NCBI GenBank assembly: GCA_002050435.1
Contig: MWYV01000042.1
Location: forward strand, 22,014 to 86,013
Reading direction: 5' to 3'
DNA: 64,000 nucleotides
DNA from: Chitinophagales bacterium 33-2
Lineage (GTDB): Bacteria > Bacteroidota > Bacteroidia > Chitinophagales > Chitinophagaceae
In this document: positions 19,872 through 30,717 of the stretch, in pieces
How positions within the stretch are numbered: position 1 is the stretch's first letter
How the letters are laid out: each line of letters begins with the position of its first letter
Translations under genes and position numbers: made by a program
The notes under the pieces: generated by a model
Database searches by the model: none
What the model was told of the DNA's origin: nothing
What the model saw: the letters and a program-made list of their open reading frames with translations, nothing else

Positions 19872-20078
19872 TTATTCCCAGCCTTTTTTTGCTGTACCGG
19901 CTTCAATCGCTGCCATAGCTTTTGCCTCATTGCATAAAGTGGTAAGTTTATTACCCTTGCCATCGTGGCCCTGGGCCATATAAGCACCTTTTGCAGTTTT
20001 CGTAATAACGGCATCCATGATCGGAACGCCTTTCTCTTTAGTTTTTACATTGTAAGCGGTAAGTTGCACGTCTGACAT
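19872..20078 (-). CDS. Small soluble protein, possible zinc-less relative of DUF5679
   Basis: A 68-residue protein with no signal peptide, preceded by an AT-rich leader and followed by a strong terminator, so it looks like a genuine monocistronic gene. The order AYNVKTKEK ... MDAVITK ... AYMAQGHDGKGNKLTT follows the layout of DUF5679-type zinc ribbons (AYCVKCKxK ... G-x-x-A-x-G-x-C-P-x-C-G-x-K), but the Cys positions are Asn, Thr, Asp and Gly. The only Cys is in TTLCNE. This similarity is from memory and unproven. The charged, Lys-rich composition fits a nucleic-acid or protein-binding role, but no function is established. Confidence 0.7.
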   Translation of the reverse strand: MSDVQLTAYNVKTKEKGVPIMDAVITKTAKGAYMAQGHDGKGNKLTTLCNEAKAMAAIEAGTAKKGWE

Positions 20079-20169
20079 ATCATTAATTTTTAAGGTTAGT
20101 AATCTTTAAATCTACGTTTTTTCGGCAAATCAAAGGCCAAAACTTCATTTAACTAATTGACCAGTCTGC

Positions 20170-20736
20170 TTATAATCGCATCTTTGATAAGCCAAGGATC
20201 AGGTTGATGTTATCAATTCCGGAATTGGGCTTTTTAAAGCTGGCATTTGAAATATGACGGTAACGTAGCTGGAGATTCAGCAAAATTGAATTTTTGCTTT
20301 TGATCTTTTTAAAGATCCCAAGGCCAAAATTGTCGGAAAATATAAAACCTGTGGCCTGTCTCTCCAGTTCAGCGGTGATAAAATGAGGGCCGGACCCGAT
20401 CATAGGGTAAAACCAGCTGTTTTTACCTATCCTGATAAAATATCGGAGGCCTATATTGGTTCCAAACTCTATGTCGGTACGTCCGGTACTTACAAGATTC
20501 AGCTGTGGTTCGAGATACCAGGACAAAAAGTTTTTTTTCTTTTTATTTCCAAACGGAAAAGAGAAATCTCCCGCGAAATAAGTTACCCTGTAACGGATGC
20601 CCGGGTTCAGTTCATAACCATAACCTGTAAAACCACCTGATGTTTTAAAGCTGAGCAAAGTATCCTGTGCAGACGCAGAGCATACGGTCAATAAGCTGAT
20701 TAAAAAAATAAAGCATCGGATATGAAACGGGCGCAT
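20170..20736 (-). CDS. PagL-like lipid A 3-O-deacylase / acyloxyacyl hydrolase family protein
   Basis: A 188-residue outer-membrane barrel with a signal peptide (cleavage after ASAQ, about residue 24). The family removes a 3-linked acyl chain from lipid A. The C-terminal catalytic strand reads RHISNASFKKPNSGID: His161 and Ser163 match the PagL His-x-Ser pair, and the residue 12 after the Ser, normally the triad Glu, is Asp175. The Asn after Ser and the PN-x-G turn are kept. A short gap separates it from the CarboxypepD_reg gene on the same strand, and lpxD genes are 4 kb away. Activity is likely but unproven given the Glu-to-Asp change. Confidence 0.75.
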   Translation of the reverse strand: MRPFHIRCFIFLISLLTVCSASAQDTLLSFKTSGGFTGYGYELNPGIRYRVTYFAGDFSFPFGNKKKKNFLSWYLEPQLNLVSTGRTDIEFGTNIGLRYFIRIGKNSWFYPMIGSGPHFITAELERQATGFIFSDNFGLGIFKKIKSKNSILLNLQLRYRHISNASFKKPNSGIDNINLILGLSKMRL

Positions 20737-20782
20737 GGATCAACTTTAAGCCCGCAAAGAAAGCAGATTCAGTTGAAATTAA

Positions 20783-21979
20783 TTAATTCCTTTGGGGTGG
20801 CTGATAATCAAAAGGCAGCATGGCAGCAATTTTTTCAGACCAGGCCCAATAGCCAAGAATCAGCAGGTCCGTGGAATTAAAATACATACCATTGGATTTG
20901 AGCTCAATGTGGGTGGGTCCTGTAATGGTCAATTCAGAAACGATTTGGCTGGCTGCCCTGGGAAACAGTTTGAAATAAGCGCTCTGTGGTTTTTTATTTT
21001 TGTAATAAATGTGGAGAAAATGGTCGAATTCAAAACCTACCGTTTGCCTGTCAACCATAAAAGCGATGCTGTCTCCCCATATCATCTCTTTCCCCAAATG
21101 TTCCCGGATACGCGGTTGTTCCATCACTTTTTCAAAATAAGCGGCTGTGTCTTTCGGGAGATAACGCATAAATAAACGGTCTTTTGCAAACCCGGATACC
21201 ATTACTTTGTTTACGCGCTGAAATTCTTCATTCACTTCCTTTACCAGCCTGCGTACAATAAAGCCTTCTTTTTCTAATTGATTCCGAAACAGTGCACGCA
21301 TAAAATGCAGCAGGGAACCTTCAAAAACATCCTCACGTTTATTCTTCCATTTTTTTTCCTGGCTTTCTGATCCTTCCATTTTTATGAAAAAGGGAAAACC
21401 TGTGAATACCAGGTAGCGTGCGTGGTATTTATATTCGAATTGCACCAGGTCATAAATTAAGGTATATCCCAGCGCCCGGTTTTCTATTTGTAGTGGTTGA
21501 AGTGCAGAAACAAACAGTGTATTTGCCTTTTTATCATACCTGAAACGCAATACTTCTTTGTTCAGGATCTTGCACTGTCCTGCCTCGGAACACATTCCAA
21601 TAAACTGGTCTGTAAAAAATTGCCCGTACTTTTCCCAGCCGTCTTTTTCATAACTGGTGATCACCACTGTTTCCATTTCCGGAGCTTTAACGGTAAGCTT
21701 TATTTCAAGAAATGAAGGGATATCCATGCTTTCAATGACCAGGTTCCTGGTTTCAAAACCTATAGAAGAAATGACCAGGTCGTATTTGCCGGCAGGTATA
21801 TTCAGTTCAAATAAACCGGCTTCATTTGAAGTTGTGCCAATGGAAGTATTATTTAAAAAAATGCTGGCGCCAGCAAGGGGTCTTGAGTTTTCTTTATCAA
21901 CCACTTTTCCTCTTAATTTTCCCTGCGCCGCCACCATCTGGGAAAATATTAAGAACAGCAGTAGCAGCAGTTGATTCAT
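20783..21979 (-). CDS. Exported CarboxypepD_reg-like domain protein of unknown function
   Basis: A protein of 398 residues from the ATG at 21979. That start is preferred because it gives a proper signal peptide (MNQLLLLLFLIFSQMVAAQ), whereas the longer frame to 22051 adds 24 residues with no such feature. Residues ~20-100 form a carboxypeptidase regulatory-like domain (G-K-V-V-D-K-E-N-S-R-P-L-A-G-A-S-I-F then G-L-F-E-L-N-I-P-A-G-K-Y-D-L). The remaining ~290 residues match the unannotated region seen in many Bacteroidota proteins that carry this domain, with no TonB plug. A cell-envelope role is inferred. It lies 46 bp upstream of the PagL-like gene on the same strand. Confidence 0.8.
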   Translation of the reverse strand: MNQLLLLLFLIFSQMVAAQGKLRGKVVDKENSRPLAGASIFLNNTSIGTTSNEAGLFELNIPAGKYDLVISSIGFETRNLVIESMDIPSFLEIKLTVKAPEMETVVITSYEKDGWEKYGQFFTDQFIGMCSEAGQCKILNKEVLRFRYDKKANTLFVSALQPLQIENRALGYTLIYDLVQFEYKYHARYLVFTGFPFFIKMEGSESQEKKWKNKREDVFEGSLLHFMRALFRNQLEKEGFIVRRLVKEVNEEFQRVNKVMVSGFAKDRLFMRYLPKDTAAYFEKVMEQPRIREHLGKEMIWGDSIAFMVDRQTVGFEFDHFLHIYYKNKKPQSAYFKLFPRAASQIVSELTITGPTHIELKSNGMYFNSTDLLILGYWAWSEKIAAMLPFDYQPPQRN

Positions 21980-22060
21980 AAGTAGAAAGAAAGATAGGCA
22001 GCAATGATTTACCGGGCAAATTTTCAATGATGATGCAAGTTTGCCGATCACTCATTGCAT

Positions 22061-22092
22061 AAAAAAAACCCGGAGTTACCCAGGTTTTTTAT
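22061..22092 (-). terminator. Intrinsic terminator of gyrB
   Basis: On the minus strand a 7-bp stem with one G-T pair (AACCTGG/CCGGGTT) and a 6-nt loop, followed by eight T residues. It lies 16 bp past the gyrB stop codon. Confidence 0.8.
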
Positions 22093-22107
22093 TCAAAAAT
22101 ATTTTCA

Positions 22108-24120
<2,013 letters not shown>

Positions 24121-24243
24121 TTATGTGCATGCAAACATACCGAAAATATGCGGTTTGCTGAGCCTTAAATGGTTAAAAAACCGCTGTAAAAGGGATTGTT
24201 GAAAATGAATTTGAAACGCGTGTTCTTTTACCCGTTTTTTCCT

Positions 24244-25308
24244 CTATTTCCCGGCAGTTCCTGCATCTGTTTTTGATTTTAGTTCGAGGTCTTTTACCCT
24301 TTTTTCCAATTCAGGAAGGTTGCGGTAAACTGCCTGGCTTTTTAAGGAGCGTGCATAATCAAAAGCCGGGTCGCCGTTAATATTTGAATTTTTTTCCCTG
24401 AAGTTTTTGGTCACTTTGGATTTCGCCCCGATTTTAGAACCGTCGGCAATTTCAACGTGTTCCACAATCGCTACCTGTCCTCCCACCATCACGCCATTTC
24501 CTAACCTGGTGCTGCCTCCTATGCCTGTTTGTCCGGCAATCACCGAACTATAACCAATCACCACATTGTGGGCTATCTGGATCAGGTTATCCAGTTTCAC
24601 GCCTTTCCTGATTAGTGTTGAACCCATAGTAGCCCGGTCGATAGCTGTATTGGCGCCTATTTCCACATGATCTTCTATCACCACATTTCCAAGCTGCGGT
24701 ACTTTTCTGAGGCTTCCATCCGGGTTGGGTGTATAACCAAATCCATCTGCGCCAATTACGGTACCGGCATGAATGACCACGTGGTTATTAATGATACAGT
24801 CATGGTAGATCTTCACGCCCGGGTGCAAAACGCAATAATCGCCTACCTGCACATTGGGACCTAAATAGCAATTCGGATAAACCATGGAATGGTTGCCCAG
24901 TTTTACATGTTCACTTATATAACTGAAGGCGCCTATATAAACTTCTGCACCAATAGCAGCAGAAGGTGCAATAAAACTGGGTTGTTCAATGCCGGAAGGA
25001 CGAATAGTTTGTAGTGATTGGTATTTTTCCAATACCGTTACAAAAGCAGTATAGGGATCTGCCACCCTGATCAAAACTGCTGAAACTGGATTTTTTGGCT
25101 GGAACTGCTCGGGGATAATGATTACAGCAGCAGTGGAATTGTAAAAGAACGTTTCATATTTGGCCTGCGCCATGAAAGTGATGCTTCCTTTCCCTGCTTC
25201 TTCAATTTTTGCGAAGGTTTCAATTATGGTTGATGCATCGCCTTCCAGCTTTCCATTGATCATTTCGGCCACCTGGCCTGCAGTAAATTGTTTGATATCC
25301 CTTTTCAT
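24244..25308 (-). CDS. lpxD: UDP-3-O-acylglucosamine N-acyltransferase, copy B
   Basis: LpxD adds the second 3-hydroxyacyl chain to UDP-3-O-acylglucosamine in lipid A synthesis. The protein has 354 residues: an N-terminal uridine-binding domain (about 1-105), then a left-handed beta helix of I/V-G-x-x-x-x hexapeptides, then a C-terminal helix. The catalytic His is His247 in QIAHNV, and the DRATMGST motif precedes it. The C-terminal part ([10 protein letters not shown]) differs from the more usual GSPAQD form. It lies 33 bp downstream of another lpxD, and the two proteins are clearly diverged. Which acyl chain each uses cannot be read from the sequence. Confidence 0.93.
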   Translation of the reverse strand: MKRDIKQFTAGQVAEMINGKLEGDASTIIETFAKIEEAGKGSITFMAQAKYETFFYNSTAAVIIIPEQFQPKNPVSAVLIRVADPYTAFVTVLEKYQSLQTIRPSGIEQPSFIAPSAAIGAEVYIGAFSYISEHVKLGNHSMVYPNCYLGPNVQVGDYCVLHPGVKIYHDCIINNHVVIHAGTVIGADGFGYTPNPDGSLRKVPQLGNVVIEDHVEIGANTAIDRATMGSTLIRKGVKLDNLIQIAHNVVIGYSSVIAGQTGIGGSTRLGNGVMVGGQVAIVEHVEIADGSKIGAKSKVTKNFREKNSNINGDPAFDYARSLKSQAVYRNLPELEKRVKDLELKSKTDAGTAGK

Positions 25309-25341
25309 ACAGGGTAAAGGTAAGCAGGGAATTGATGCAGC

Positions 25342-26412
25342 TTATTTAAACCCGTTTTGGGAAAATGCTGCTTTTTCAACCAGCAGCTGTTTCACCAGGT
25401 CTTCAAGGAATTTAAGACGCTTTTCCATTTCAGGAAGGTTCTTAAAAATGGCCTGGCTGCGTAAGGCAGTGGCTGAATCCTGTGCCGGTGAGCCGGTAAC
25501 ATAACCAAATGGATTTTTAATCGATTTGCTTACGCCACTTTGTGCATTGATGCGGGTTCCATCGGCAATTTGTATATGTCCAACCAGTCCTGCCTGTCCC
25601 CCGATCTTTACATTATTTCCGATTTTTGTACTTCCCGATATGCCGGCTTGTGCAGCAATCACCGTACTATTGCCTACTTCAACATTATGGGCTATCTGGA
25701 TCAGGTTATCGAGTTTGGCGCCCGACTTAATAACGGTAGAACCCATCGTAGCGCGGTCGATGGTGGCATTAGAGCCAATCTCCACATTGTTTTCAATTAC
25801 TACGTTTCCTATCTGGGGAATTTTATTAAAAGTGCCATCAGCTTGCGGTGCAAAACCAAAACCATCACTTCCGATCACCGTACCGGGATGAATATTTACA
25901 TTATTTCCCAGTTTGCAATCATGCATGATCTTAACACCAGGCTGAATATGACAGTTTTCGCCCAACACCACATTATCGCCTATGAAACAATTTGGAAATA
26001 TCCTGCAATGATCTCCAATCACCACGTGTTCACCGATATAGGTGAAGGCGCCTACATACACATTTTTTCCAATGACGGCAGTATCGGCAATAAAACTCGG
26101 TTGCTGGATGCCTGTAAGCGTTCCCTTGGCCATTTCCTGGAATTTATGCATCAGCAGCGCAAAAGCAGAATAGGCATCATCCACCCGGATAAGGGTTGGT
26201 GTTACAGGTTCCCTTAGTTCATAGCGTGTATTGATAATGGCAATGGAGGCTTTAGTGGAGTATAAATATTCCTCGTATTTTGGATTGGCTAAAAAGGTTA
26301 ACTGCCCTTCAAATGCATCTTCGATCTTTCCAAAAGAAGATACGGTTTTCCCGGCGTCCCCCTCAATTTTTCCGTTCACTAACAGTGAGATCTGGGCGGC
26401 TGTAAAAAGCAT
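25342..26412 (-). CDS. lpxD: UDP-3-O-acylglucosamine N-acyltransferase, copy A
   Basis: A 356-residue LpxD with the same plan as its neighbour: N-terminal domain to about residue 105, hexapeptide beta helix, catalytic His242 in QIAHNV preceded by DRATMGST, and the canonical C-terminal GYVTGSPAQD plus RSQAIFKNLPEMEKRL helix. It is the more standard of the pair and probably the main housekeeping enzyme. The HD hydrolase gene lies 123 bp upstream on the same strand; lpxC-fabZ and lpxA, which often follow lpxD in Bacteroidota, are absent here and the second lpxD takes their place. Confidence 0.95.
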   Translation of the reverse strand: MLFTAAQISLLVNGKIEGDAGKTVSSFGKIEDAFEGQLTFLANPKYEEYLYSTKASIAIINTRYELREPVTPTLIRVDDAYSAFALLMHKFQEMAKGTLTGIQQPSFIADTAVIGKNVYVGAFTYIGEHVVIGDHCRIFPNCFIGDNVVLGENCHIQPGVKIMHDCKLGNNVNIHPGTVIGSDGFGFAPQADGTFNKIPQIGNVVIENNVEIGSNATIDRATMGSTVIKSGAKLDNLIQIAHNVEVGNSTVIAAQAGISGSTKIGNNVKIGGQAGLVGHIQIADGTRINAQSGVSKSIKNPFGYVTGSPAQDSATALRSQAIFKNLPEMEKRLKFLEDLVKQLLVEKAAFSQNGFK

Positions 26413-26535
26413 ATAAAATTATCAATAGGTCAAATTAATCTAAAAGGACCATAAATAGCATCCTATTCGATAAAGGGTGGTAACGGAATAAAGGTGGTCA
26501 TTATTTTACCATGCTCAGTTTAAACTGAAAACACC

Positions 26536-27750
26536 TTAGTTCAGGCGGCAAAGGTAATATTTTTTAACAGGGGCGATCACCTGCTGATGGATCAGGGCAT
26601 TATCCACGCGGGCAATATCCGATACGGTACCATCTTTAAAAAGGATCTGGATATGTTCATCCAGCGGGTTATAAGTTGTATTGACTGCCTCACCGGTAAA
26701 CACAAACCAGGACGTTTCTTCTATCGAAAGTCCATGATCATTTGCTGTTTTTTCCCTCACCTCCCGGATATAGGTTTCCTCAAAGGGTTCCGACTGGAAC
26801 TTCACTTTCAGCAGGCGCCGGTCCACCAGCCCTTTGCACAGCATGCTCAAAACTTTATCCTCGTGGCTGCACCAGTTCTTGATCGTGCACATAACATCGG
26901 TATCATCCAGCCGCGCGAATTTTTCAATGTGTTTGATAAAATCATCCTCAGGATTGTGTTCTTTTAAAAAAAAATCGAGGTTGGGTGAAGCGGATCTCAG
27001 AGCAGTTCCACCTGCAATGAGTTCGTTGGCTCTTTCAATGATATGCACCAGCATCTTCTCAGCCGCCATCACTGTTTTATGCAGGTACACCTGCCAGTAC
27101 ATCAACCGCCTGCTGACAAGGAATTTCTCCACTGTATATATCGCCTTTTCTTCGATCATCAGTTCGCCTTCATAAACGGTCAGCATTTTTAATATCCGGT
27201 CATATCCAACCGCACCTTCAATGACACCTGTAAAAAAAGAATCCCTGGTGAGGTAATCCATCCGGTCCACATCCAATTGTCCTGAAACCAGCTGATGAAG
27301 AAATTTTTTTGGATAGGCATCATTAAAAATATCCATGGCCAGTTGCAGTTGCCCTCCAAAATGTTCATTCAACAATTGGAAAATGATCCGGCTGATATCT
27401 TCATGATGCACTCCTTTGATCAGCTTTTTCTCCAATGCATGTGAGTAAGGTCCGTGTCCAATATCGTGCAGGAGGATAGCGATCTTTGCACCCTGTTCTT
27501 CTTCTTTTGTAATGGGCACTCCCTTATTTTTCAGCTCCTGCAGGGCAAGTCCAATCAAATGGTAGGCACCTAAAGAATGGTGCAGCCTTGTATGAACCGC
27601 ACCCGGGTACACCAGGGAAGCTAAAGCCATCTGGTGGATGCGTCGCAACCGCTGGTAATAAGGATGAGAAATGATGTCAAAAATGAGTTGATCATCAATT
27701 GTAATAAATCCATATACTGGGTCATTGATGATCTTGCGGACATAAGTCAT
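26536..27750 (-). CDS. HD-domain phosphohydrolase (dGTPase/SAMHD1-like)
   Basis: A soluble 404-residue metal-dependent phosphohydrolase. The N-terminal half carries the HD-family ligands: His58 in RLHHSLGAYHL, the His95-Asp96 pair in LLHDIGHGPYSHALE, and the later Asp in QLDVDRMDYLTRDS. This DRMDYL-RD pattern is typical of the SAMHD1/dGTPase branch, whose members hydrolyse dNTPs, but the exact substrate is not predictable. Members next to lpxD are common in Bacteroidota (established knowledge of the neighbourhood, no functional link proven). It is divergent from porX with about 110 bp between them. Confidence 0.9.
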   Translation of the reverse strand: MTYVRKIINDPVYGFITIDDQLIFDIISHPYYQRLRRIHQMALASLVYPGAVHTRLHHSLGAYHLIGLALQELKNKGVPITKEEEQGAKIAILLHDIGHGPYSHALEKKLIKGVHHEDISRIIFQLLNEHFGGQLQLAMDIFNDAYPKKFLHQLVSGQLDVDRMDYLTRDSFFTGVIEGAVGYDRILKMLTVYEGELMIEEKAIYTVEKFLVSRRLMYWQVYLHKTVMAAEKMLVHIIERANELIAGGTALRSASPNLDFFLKEHNPEDDFIKHIEKFARLDDTDVMCTIKNWCSHEDKVLSMLCKGLVDRRLLKVKFQSEPFEETYIREVREKTANDHGLSIEETSWFVFTGEAVNTTYNPLDEHIQILFKDGTVSDIARVDNALIHQQVIAPVKKYYLCRLN

Positions 27751-27800
27751 GGAGGGAAGTTAATTCTTGAGAATCAAAATTAAGGGAAGGAGGGAATGTT

Positions 27801-27808
27801 TACTTTTG
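27801..27808 (+). promoter_or_regulatory. -7 box for porX (TACTTTTG)
   Basis: An exact TAnnTTTG match 53 bp before the porX start codon, within the divergent spacer shared with the HD hydrolase. No convincing -33 element was found. Confidence 0.45.
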
Positions 27809-27861
27809 AATTTGTAATTGATTATAGGTAAGCAGCCTGGGTAAAAGACTAAATTTAGAAT

Positions 27862-29427
27862 ATGTCATTAGCAAAGATCTTATGGGTGGACGATGAAATT
27901 GAAAGCCTTCAGTCTCAAAAAATATTTCTTGAAAACAAAGGATACGACGTACATACTTTAACCAATGGTTTTGATGCCATTGATTATATCAAGGAAAATA
28001 TTGTTGATGTTGTTTTGATTGATGAATCCATGCCCGGCATCACCGGACTGGAAACGCTTGCCAAGATCAAAGAGGTGAACGCACAGATTCCTGTGGTGCT
28101 GATCACCAAAAACGAAACCGAGAACCTGATGAACGAGGCCATTGGCAGCCAGATCTCGGATTACCTGATCAAACCTGTAAATCCGAACCAGGTCTGGTTA
28201 TCCCTTAAAAAGATCATTGACAACCGGAGGCTGGTAGCTGAAAAAACCACAACTGCTTACCAGCAGCAATTCCGTAATCTTTTTATGGCTTTGAACAGCA
28301 GCCCGGATTATAATGAATGGATGGGCATTTACAAGGAGCTGGTGCACTGGGAACTGAGTCTTCAATTGAGCGACAGCCCGGAGATGCAGGAAGTATTTCA
28401 AACACAGAAGAGTGAAGCCAACACAGAATTTTTTAAATTCATTTCCAGGAATTATACCTCATGGCTAAAAGAAAAGGAAAAAAATAAACCTGTTATGTCG
28501 CACACGCTGATGCAGGAAAAAGTTTTCCCGGTACTGGAAAAGGGGGTTCCAACATTTTTTATTCTAATCGACAACCTGCGTTTCGACCAATGGCGTACCA
28601 TCATGCCCATCTTCCTGGAAAGTTTCAGGCTGGTGGAGGAAGACAGTTTTTACAGTATTCTTCCAACAGCGACACAGTATGCACGTAATGCGATCTTTTC
28701 CGGTTTGCTGCCAATAGAAATAGAAAAGCGGTTCCCGCAACAATGGAAAAATGATGATGAAGAAGGCGGAAAGAATCTGAATGAAGATGATTTTTTTAAA
28801 ACGCAACTGAAAGCGATCGGAAAATCAGACCTGAAAACATCGTACACAAAAGTATTGAACAACCAGGCAGGTCTCGACCTGGTGAACAATGTGCACAATC
28901 TTTTACATAACGACCTGAATGTAATTGTTTACAATTTTGTTGATATGCTTTCTCATGCACGCACAGAAATGGAAGTGCTTAAAGAACTGGCAGGAGATGA
29001 AACCAGTTACAGGAGTATTACGGCTTCCTGGTTTGAACATTCACCCCTGCACACTGCACTTAAAAAAATTGCAGACAAGAATGTAAAGATTGTTTTGGCC
29101 ACAGATCATGGCAGTGTACGCGTAAAGAATCCCGTGAAAGTGATTGGGGATAAACAAACCACTACAAATTTAAGATATAAGCATGGCCGTAACCTGAATT
29201 ATGATCCAAAAGAGGTGCTGGCATTCAGGGAACCCAAAGAAGCCGGACTGCCTTCACCCTCTATTAATTCCTCTTATATTTTTGCCGGAGAGGATGTGTT
29301 TCTTTGTTATCCCAACAATTACAATCATTATGTAAATTATTATAAGAATACTTTTCAGCACGGAGGTGTGAGTCTTGAAGAAATGATTATTCCTGTGATA
29401 CAACTGGTGAGCAAAGGGAATGGATGA
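27862..29427 (+). CDS. porX: T9SS response regulator PorX (receiver domain plus PglZ/alkaline-phosphatase-like domain)
   Basis: PorX works with the sensor PorY and sigma factor SigP to control type IX secretion genes, and its output domain is a nucleotide-cleaving phosphatase-like enzyme (known from Porphyromonas). The 521 residues start with a CheY-like receiver: acidic pair Asp10-Asp11, phospho-acceptor Asp54 (LIDESMPG), and Thr/Lys at LITKNE and YLIKPVN. A three-helix linker (about 125-200) leads to the PglZ domain (from about residue 230: FFILIDNLRFDQWR, later ATDHGSVRVKNP with metal-binding Asp/His). Nothing is missing. It fits the T9SS-tailed proteins encoded in the same window. The next small gene starts 39 bp later and is probably co-transcribed. 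Confidence 0.95.
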   Translation: MSLAKILWVDDEIESLQSQKIFLENKGYDVHTLTNGFDAIDYIKENIVDVVLIDESMPGITGLETLAKIKEVNAQIPVVLITKNETENLMNEAIGSQISDYLIKPVNPNQVWLSLKKIIDNRRLVAEKTTTAYQQQFRNLFMALNSSPDYNEWMGIYKELVHWELSLQLSDSPEMQEVFQTQKSEANTEFFKFISRNYTSWLKEKEKNKPVMSHTLMQEKVFPVLEKGVPTFFILIDNLRFDQWRTIMPIFLESFRLVEEDSFYSILPTATQYARNAIFSGLLPIEIEKRFPQQWKNDDEEGGKNLNEDDFFKTQLKAIGKSDLKTSYTKVLNNQAGLDLVNNVHNLLHNDLNVIVYNFVDMLSHARTEMEVLKELAGDETSYRSITASWFEHSPLHTALKKIADKNVKIVLATDHGSVRVKNPVKVIGDKQTTTNLRYKHGRNLNYDPKEVLAFREPKEAGLPSPSINSSYIFAGEDVFLCYPNNYNHYVNYYKNTFQHGGVSLEEMIIPVIQLVSKGNG

Positions 29428-29466
29428 TCTGCTTAATTTTTGAATTCTTATTTTTGCTTTTCTTAC

Positions 29467-29772
29467 ATGAAATACACACAAACAACTTTAGATAAAACGG
29501 AAAAAATAGTTGAGGAAGTGGGATACATCATCCGGTACGAGCGTGGTACGTTTCAAAGCGGTTTCTGTATTCTTGAAGACAGAAAAGTTGTTGTATTAAA
29601 TAAATTTCTTCCGCTTGAAGGACGCATCAATACACTGATGGATCTTATTCCTCATTTAAAGATCGATGCCGAAGCGCTGTCGCCAGAAAGCAGCAAGATC
29701 TTTAATGACATTATGGGAAAATATTTGGCGCGTCACCAGAACGAAGACCATAACAACGAATCGGCTGCTTAA
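29467..29772 (+). CDS. Conserved small protein of Bacteroidota, function unknown
   Basis: 101 residues from the ATG at 29467; the longer TTG frame from 29440 adds nine unlikely residues. It has no signal peptide or membrane segment. The centre (GYIIRYERGTFQSGFCILEDRKVVVLNKFLPLEGR in two blocks) is a compact alpha/beta pattern that I recall as widely conserved in this phylum without a function. It lies 39 bp behind porX on the same strand, so a shared transcript is likely. Its stop codon overlaps that of the convergent MBL gene by 4 bp. The coding call is good; the role is open. Confidence 0.8.
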   Translation: MKYTQTTLDKTEKIVEEVGYIIRYERGTFQSGFCILEDRKVVVLNKFLPLEGRINTLMDLIPHLKIDAEALSPESSKIFNDIMGKYLARHQNEDHNNESAA

Positions 29773-30548
29773 CTGCTTTCAATCGTCAATCCGTCATATC
29801 CCAGGTGAATGCCCGGAGGAAGCTCTTTTTCAACCAACTGGTGAAGTCCAAGCTGGTGTGAAATATGCGTAAAATAAGCTTCCGGTATGTTGAGTGATTG
29901 AACCATTTCCACCGCTTCCTCCAGTGTATAGTGAGAAATGTGTTTTTCTTTCCGGAGCGCATTCAGCACCAGGTGTTTCGAACCCCGAATCTTTTCCAGT
30001 TCTGCTTCATCGATCCTGTTGGCATCTGTGATGTAGGTAAAGTTGCCGAACCGGAATCCATACACCGGCATTTTATGGTGCCATACCATAATAGGAATGA
30101 CCGGAATGTCACCAATCATAAAAGGATGGAGGTCGATCGAATTCAACTCCAGGTTGGGAACGCCAGGATATTTTTTGTCTGCAAATGCATAAGCAAATTC
30201 CCGCATGATGCCTTCAATCGTCATCTGGTTGGCATAAATCTGCATTGGCTGATCGTTAAAGAAATTAAAGGCACGCACATCATCCAAACCTGCAATATGA
30301 TCTTTGTGTGGATGTGTAAAAAGAACAGCATCCAGTTTCTTTACTTTTTCTCTCAGCATCTGGTAGCGAAAATCCGGGGTGGTATCTACCACAAAACTGG
30401 TGCGTGCGGATTGAACCAGTATGCTGCTGCGTAATCTTTTGTCTTTTTTGTCCTCTGAATTACAAACGATGCATGAGCATGCGATCATGGGTACGCCACT
30501 GCTGGTGCCAGTACCTAAAAAAGTTATTTTAAGTGGTGGTGCTGTCAA
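29769..30548 (-). CDS. MBL-fold metallo-hydrolase (PhnP/YcbL-like)
   Basis: A 259-residue cytoplasmic hydrolase with the metal-binding motif THPHKDHIAGLDD (His79, His81, Asp83, His84), a second ligand set at WHHK and TDAN, and a late FTHISHQLG His. The N-terminal GTGTSSGVPMIACSCIVC block with three Cys resembles PhnP-type phosphodiesterases, which also bind a structural zinc there. The substrate (cyclic phosphodiester or similar) is inferred only from that resemblance. It is convergent with the small gene of the porX operon and divergent from the acyl-CoA dehydrogenase. Confidence 0.9.
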   Translation of the reverse strand: MTAPPLKITFLGTGTSSGVPMIACSCIVCNSEDKKDKRLRSSILVQSARTSFVVDTTPDFRYQMLREKVKKLDAVLFTHPHKDHIAGLDDVRAFNFFNDQPMQIYANQMTIEGIMREFAYAFADKKYPGVPNLELNSIDLHPFMIGDIPVIPIMVWHHKMPVYGFRFGNFTYITDANRIDEAELEKIRGSKHLVLNALRKEKHISHYTLEEAVEMVQSLNIPEAYFTHISHQLGLHQLVEKELPPGIHLGYDGLTIESS

Positions 30549-30690
30549 GGGTGCAAGAATACGAAATTTAGGTTATCAGCATCGCGCTGTGCATGAAACA
30601 AAATCGCTGATCACTAAAGGTTATTGCGGATGGTTGAAATGAATATAGAGCACAAGGCAGGGCCGGCCCACTACTAAAAACCATTTCTCC

Positions 30691-30698
30691 TATCTTCG
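30691..30698 (+). promoter_or_regulatory. -7 box for the acyl-CoA dehydrogenase (TATCTTCG)
   Basis: A one-base variant of TAnnTTTG, 19 bp before the start codon at 30718 in the divergent spacer. No -33 element was identified. Confidence 0.4.
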
Positions 30699-30717
30699 CA
30701 GCGCTTAAACGATTGCC

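Noticed and set aside
25540..26217. 225-residue open frame on the plus strand over lpxD
   Set aside because: It is antisense to the clearly conserved lpxD copy A and has no recognisable domain; hexapeptide repeats create long antisense frames.
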